The notes beneath the pieces are model-generated. The model saw only the letters and a list, made by a program, of their open reading frames with translations, searched no databases and was not told the origin of the DNA. The position numbers were made by a program, and so were the translations under genes. Below are positions 59,847-64,000 of a stretch of DNA of 64,000 nucleotides, one piece after another. Where the stretch lies: assembly GCA_013076295.1 (NCBI GenBank), contig RQOL01000139.1, forward strand, positions 1,364,001 to 1,428,000, in the 5' to 3' direction. The DNA comes from Sanderia malayensis (lineage: Eukaryota > Cnidaria > Scyphozoa > Semaeostomeae > Pelagiidae). Position 1 is the stretch's first letter, and every line of letters starts with the position of its first letter.

Positions 59847-60164
59847 TTTGCTTATTGATGAGGTTTATCTGGTGTATGTAATTTTGATTTAATTAATTTT
59901 TTAGTTTCTTTGTTTTTACGGGGGGGCTCTCTCTCGATTAGTTTACCTATTTAGAGAGCTCCTCCTTAATCAATCTATCTTATATACAATAATGTATTGT
60001 AGTTTTTCCTTATATTGTTTTGTATTTTGTATCCTTTTGTGTATTTAATTTTCAGTAATATGTTTGTGTCTAAATTTTATTGTAGTAGTTGTAATTGTAA
60101 GTTGAAAATTGTATATAGGGTGGATTGATAATAAAATGAAAAACTGAAAAAAAAAAAAAAAAAA

Positions 60165-63100
60165 CTGAAAATTGTCTTTTATCATTATTGCGTCTTTATT
60201 TACTGGAGAAGAGTTCCTGCTGAACATTGTTTTTTATCGTCATTGGGTCTTTATTAACTGGAGAGGAGTTGCTGCTGAACATTGTCTTTTATCATCATTG
60301 CGTCTTTATTAACTGGAAAGAGCTGCTGCTGAACATTGTCTTTTATCATAATTGCGTCTTTATTAACTGGAGAAGAGTTGCTGCTGAACATTGTCTTTTA
60401 TCGTCATTGGGTCTTTATTAACTGGAGAAGAGTTGCTGCTGAACAATGTTTTTTATCATCGTTACGTCTTTTTTAGCTGGAGAAGAGTTGCTGCTGAACA
60501 TTGTCTTTTATCATCATTGCGTCTTTATTAACTAGAGGGGAGTTGCTGCTGAACATTGTTTTTTATCATCATTGCGTCTTTATTAACTGAAGAAGGCTTG
60601 CTGCTGAACATTCTCTTTTATCATCATTGCGTCTTTATTAACTGGAGAAGAGTTGCTGCTGAACATTGTCTTTTATCATCATTGCGTCTTTATTAACTGG
60701 AGAGGAGTTGCTGCTGAACATTGACTTTTATCATCATTGCGTCTTTATTAACTGGAGAAGAGTTGCTGCTGAACATTCTCTTTTATCATCATTGCGTCTT
60801 TATTAACTGGATAAGAGTTGCTGCTGAACATTGTCTTTTATCATCATTGGGTTCTTATTAACTGGAGAAGAGTTGCTGCTGAACATTGTCTTTTATCATC
60901 ATTGCGTCTTTATTAACTGGAGAAGAGTTGCTGCTGAACATTGTCTTTTATCATCATTGGGTCTTTATTAACTGGAGAAGAGTTGCTGCTGAACATTGTC
61001 TTTATCATCATTGCGTCTTTATTAACTGGAGAAGAGTTGCTGCTGAACATTGTCTTTTATCATCATTGGCGTCTTTATTAACTGGAGAAGAGTTGCTGCT
61101 GAACATTGTCTTTTATCATCATTGGTTTTATTAACTGGAGAAGAGTTGCTGGCTGAACATTGTCTTTTATCATCATTGGCGTCTTTATTAACTGGAGAAA
61201 GTTGCTGCTGAACATTGTCTTTTATCATCATTGCGTCTTTATTAACTGGAGAGAAGTTGCTGCTGAACATTGTCTTTTATCATCATTGGGTCTTTATTAA
61301 CTGGAGAAGAGTTGCTGCTGAACATTGTCTTTTATCATCATTGCGTCTTTATTAACTGGAGAAGAGTTGCTGCTGAACATTGTCTTTTATCATCATTGCG
61401 TCTTTATTAACTGGAGAAGAGTTGCTGCTGAACATTGTCTTTTATCATCATTGCGTCTTATTAACTGGAGAAGAGTTGCTGCTGAACATTGTCTTTTATC
61501 ATCATTGCGTTTTTATTAACTGGAGAAGAGTTGCTGCTGAACATTGTCTTTTATCATCATTGGGTCTTTATTAACTGGAGAAGAGTTGCTGCTGAACATT
61601 TTTTTTACATCATTGCGTCTTTATTAACTGGAGAAGAGTTGCTGCTGAACATTGTCTTTTATCATCATTGCGTCTTTATTAACTGGAGAAGAGTTGCTGC
61701 TGAACATTGTTTTTTATCATCATTGGTCTTTATTAACTGGAGAAGAGTTGCTGCTGAACATTGTCTTTTATCATCATTGCGTCTTTATTAACTGGAAAGG
61801 AGTTGCTGCTGAACATTGTCTTTTATCATCATTGCGTCTTTATTAACTGGAGAAGGGTTGCTGCTGAACATTGTCTTTTATCATCATTGCGTCTTTATTA
61901 ACTGGAGAAGAGTTGCTGCTGAACATTGTCTTTTATCATCATTGGTCTTTATTAACTGGAGAAGAGTGGCTGAACATTTCTTTATCATCATTGCTTTATT
62001 AACTGGAAGAGTTGCTGCTGAACATTTCTTTTATCATCATTGCGTCTTCATTAACTGGAGAAGAGTTGCTGCTGAACATTGTCTTTTATCATCATTTGGT
62101 CTTTATTAACTGGAGAAGAGTTGCTGCTGAACATTGTCTTTTATCATCATTGCGTCTTTATTAACTGGAGAAGAGTTGCTGCTGAACATTGTCTTTTATC
62201 ATCATTGCGTCTTTATTAACTGGAGAAGAGTTGCTGCTGAACATTGTCTTTTATCATCATTGGGTCTTTATTAACTGGAGAAGAGTTGCTGCTGAACATT
62301 GTCTTTTATCATCATTGGTCTTTATTAACTGGAGAAGAGTTGCTGCTGAACATTGTCTTTTATCATCATTGGATTTTATTAACTGGAGAAGAGTTGCTGC
62401 TGAACATTGTCTTTTATCATCATTGCGTCTTTATTAACTGGAGAAAAGTTGCTGCTGAACATTGTCTTTTATCATCATTGCGTCTTTATTAACTGGAGAG
62501 AAGTTGCTGCTGAACAATTGTCTTTTATCATCATTGGGTCTTTATTAACTGGAGAAGAGTTGCTGCTGAACATTGTCTTTTATCATCATTGCGTCTTTAT
62601 TAACTGGAGAAGAGTTGCTGCTGAACATTGTCTTTTATCATCATTGCGTCTTTATTAACTGGAGAAGAGTTGCTGCTGACATTGTCTTTTATCATCATTG
62701 GGTCTTTATTAACTGGAGAAGAGTTGCTGCTGAACATTGTCTTTTATCATCATTGGGTCTTTATTAACTGGAGAAGAGTTGCTGCTGAACATTGTCTTTT
62801 ATCATCATTGGATTTTTATTAACTGGAGAAGAGTTGCTGCTGACTTGTCTTTTTTTTTTTTTTAAATTGTCTTTTTATCATCATTGCGTCTTTATTAACT
62901 GGAGAAAAGTTGCTGCTGAAACATTGTCTTTTATCATCATTGCGTCTTTATTAACTGGAGAGAGTTGCTGTTGAACATTGTCTTTTATCAGCATTGGATC
63001 TTTATTAACTGGAGAAGAGTTGCTGCTGAACATTGTCTTTATCATCATTGCGTCTTTATTAACTGGAGAAGAGTTGCTGCTGAACATTGTCTTTTATCAT

Positions 63101-64000
63101 CATTCTGTTTATATTAACTGGAGAAGAGTTGCTGCTGAACATTCTCTTTTATCATCATTGCGTCTTTATTAACTGGAGAAAAGTTGCTGCTGAACATTGT
63201 CTTTTATCATCATTGCGTCTTTATTAACTGGAGAAAAGTTGCTGCTGAACATTGTCTTTTATCATCATTGCGTCTTTATTAACTGGAGAAGAGTTGCTGC
63301 TGAACATTGTCTTTTATCATCATTGCGTCTCTATTAACTGGAGAAGAGTTGCTGCTGAACATTGTCTTTTATCATCATTGCGTCTTTATTAACTGGAGAA
63401 GAGTTGCTGCTGAGCATTGTCTTTTATCATCATTGGTCTTTATTAACTGGAGAAGAGTTGCTGCTGAACAATTGTCTTTTATCATCATTGGGTCTTTATT
63501 AACTGGAGAAGAGTTGCTGCTGAACATTGTCTTTTATCATCATTGGATTTTTATTAACTGGAGAAGAGTTGCTGCTGAACATTGTCTTTTATCATCATTG
63601 CGTCTTTATTAACTGGAGAAAAGTTGCTGCTGAACATTGTCTTTGATCATCATTGCGTCTTTATTAACTGGAGAGAAGTTGCTGCTGAACAATTGTCTTT
63701 TATCATCATTGGGTCTTTATTAACTGGAGAAGAGTTGCTGCTGAACATTGTCTTTTATCATCATTGCGTCTCTATTAACTGGAGAAGAGTTGCTGCTGAA
63801 CATTGTCTTTTATCATCATTGCGTCTTTATTAACTGGAGAAGAGTTGCTGCTGAGCATTGTCTTTTATCATCATTGGGTCTTTATTAACTGGAGAAGAGT
63901 TGCTGCTGAACAATTGTCTTTTATCATCATTGGGTCTTTATTAACTGGAGAAGAGTTGCTGCTGAACATTGTCTTTTATCATCATTACATCTTTATTAAC
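60165..64000 (+). repeat. 55 bp minisatellite, right block (~70 copies, more diverged)
   Basis: Same unit and phase as the left block, restarting inside the unit at the LINE target duplication. Copies carry many more substitutions and indels (GGAGAGGAG, GAACAATTG, GGATTTTTATT, a T/A run at 62852-62873). Longer-range repeats of variant order are visible, for example the GAGAGAAG...AACAATTG pair at 62500 and 63674. The block runs off the window end. Confidence 0.97.

Larger units (their letters stand above)
55227..60164 (+). mobile_element. Full-length two-ORF LINE (CR1/L2-like), frame-slipped
   Basis: Inserted in the minisatellite with an 11 bp target duplication: CTGAACATTGT at 55216-55226 and CTGAAAATTGT at 60165-60175. 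4938 bp: a ~170 bp 5' leader, ORF1, ORF2 overlapping ORF1's end by 14 bases, a ~300 bp 3' UTR and an A-rich tail (60146-60164). Clade by eye CR1/L2-like from the reverse transcriptase; not tested. Copy number two of the minisatellite flank proves insertion after array formation. Confidence 0.93.

Overview
The window is gene-poor, AT-rich eukaryotic DNA that consists mostly of mobile elements and tandem repeats. Spliceosomal GT-AG introns, a THAP zinc-finger gene, a PIF1-type Helitron helicase, P-like, pogo/Tigger, piggyBac-like, DDE_4 and Tc1 transposases, a tyrosine recombinase and a PHD-finger LINE point to a metazoan. The protein flavour suggests a cnidarian or a similar marine invertebrate. 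This placement comes from remembered family distributions, not from a search. No rRNA, tRNA, CRISPR array or bacterial operon was seen.

Layout. 1-16698: a head-to-tail array of a 4.24-4.33 kb higher-order unit, itself made of two diverged ~2.0-2.3 kb monomers (A and B). Every monomer junction reads TTAG-ACT. 16699-18633: nothing recognised. 18634-20945: truncated minus-strand Helitron helicase with introns and a frameshift. 21127-27611: a TA-flanked element with ~860 bp near-identical terminal inverted repeats. It holds an intact Tc1-type DD34E transposase, a 241 bp near-perfect palindrome, and a minus-strand CRESS-type Rep (HUH nuclease plus SF3 helicase) broken by one in-frame TGA. 27888-28784: a three-exon THAP gene. 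28785-37500: remnants of a tyrosine recombinase, a multi-exon repeat-family protein and a P-like C-terminus. 37591-50365: a rearranged nest of elements. 50466-64000: a 55 bp minisatellite interrupted at 55227-60164 by a full-length two-ORF LINE with an 11 bp target duplication.

The history of 37.6-50.4 kb can be read from junctions. A multi-exon gene with a P-like transposase 3' half was hit by a pogo/Tigger element at TA. That element was hit by a ~2.1 kb repeat monomer at ACT. The interval between two inverted monomer copies was then flipped, so the two pogo halves and the two halves of the P-like gene now face each other about 7.7-9.3 kb apart. The pogo reading frame closes exactly when the flip is undone. 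The same monomer family builds the array at the window start.

Most broken genes here are broken by single-base slips, often in homopolymers, and array copies differ by the same kind of slip. Part of the apparent decay may therefore be consensus error. The Tc1 transposase stands out as fully open.
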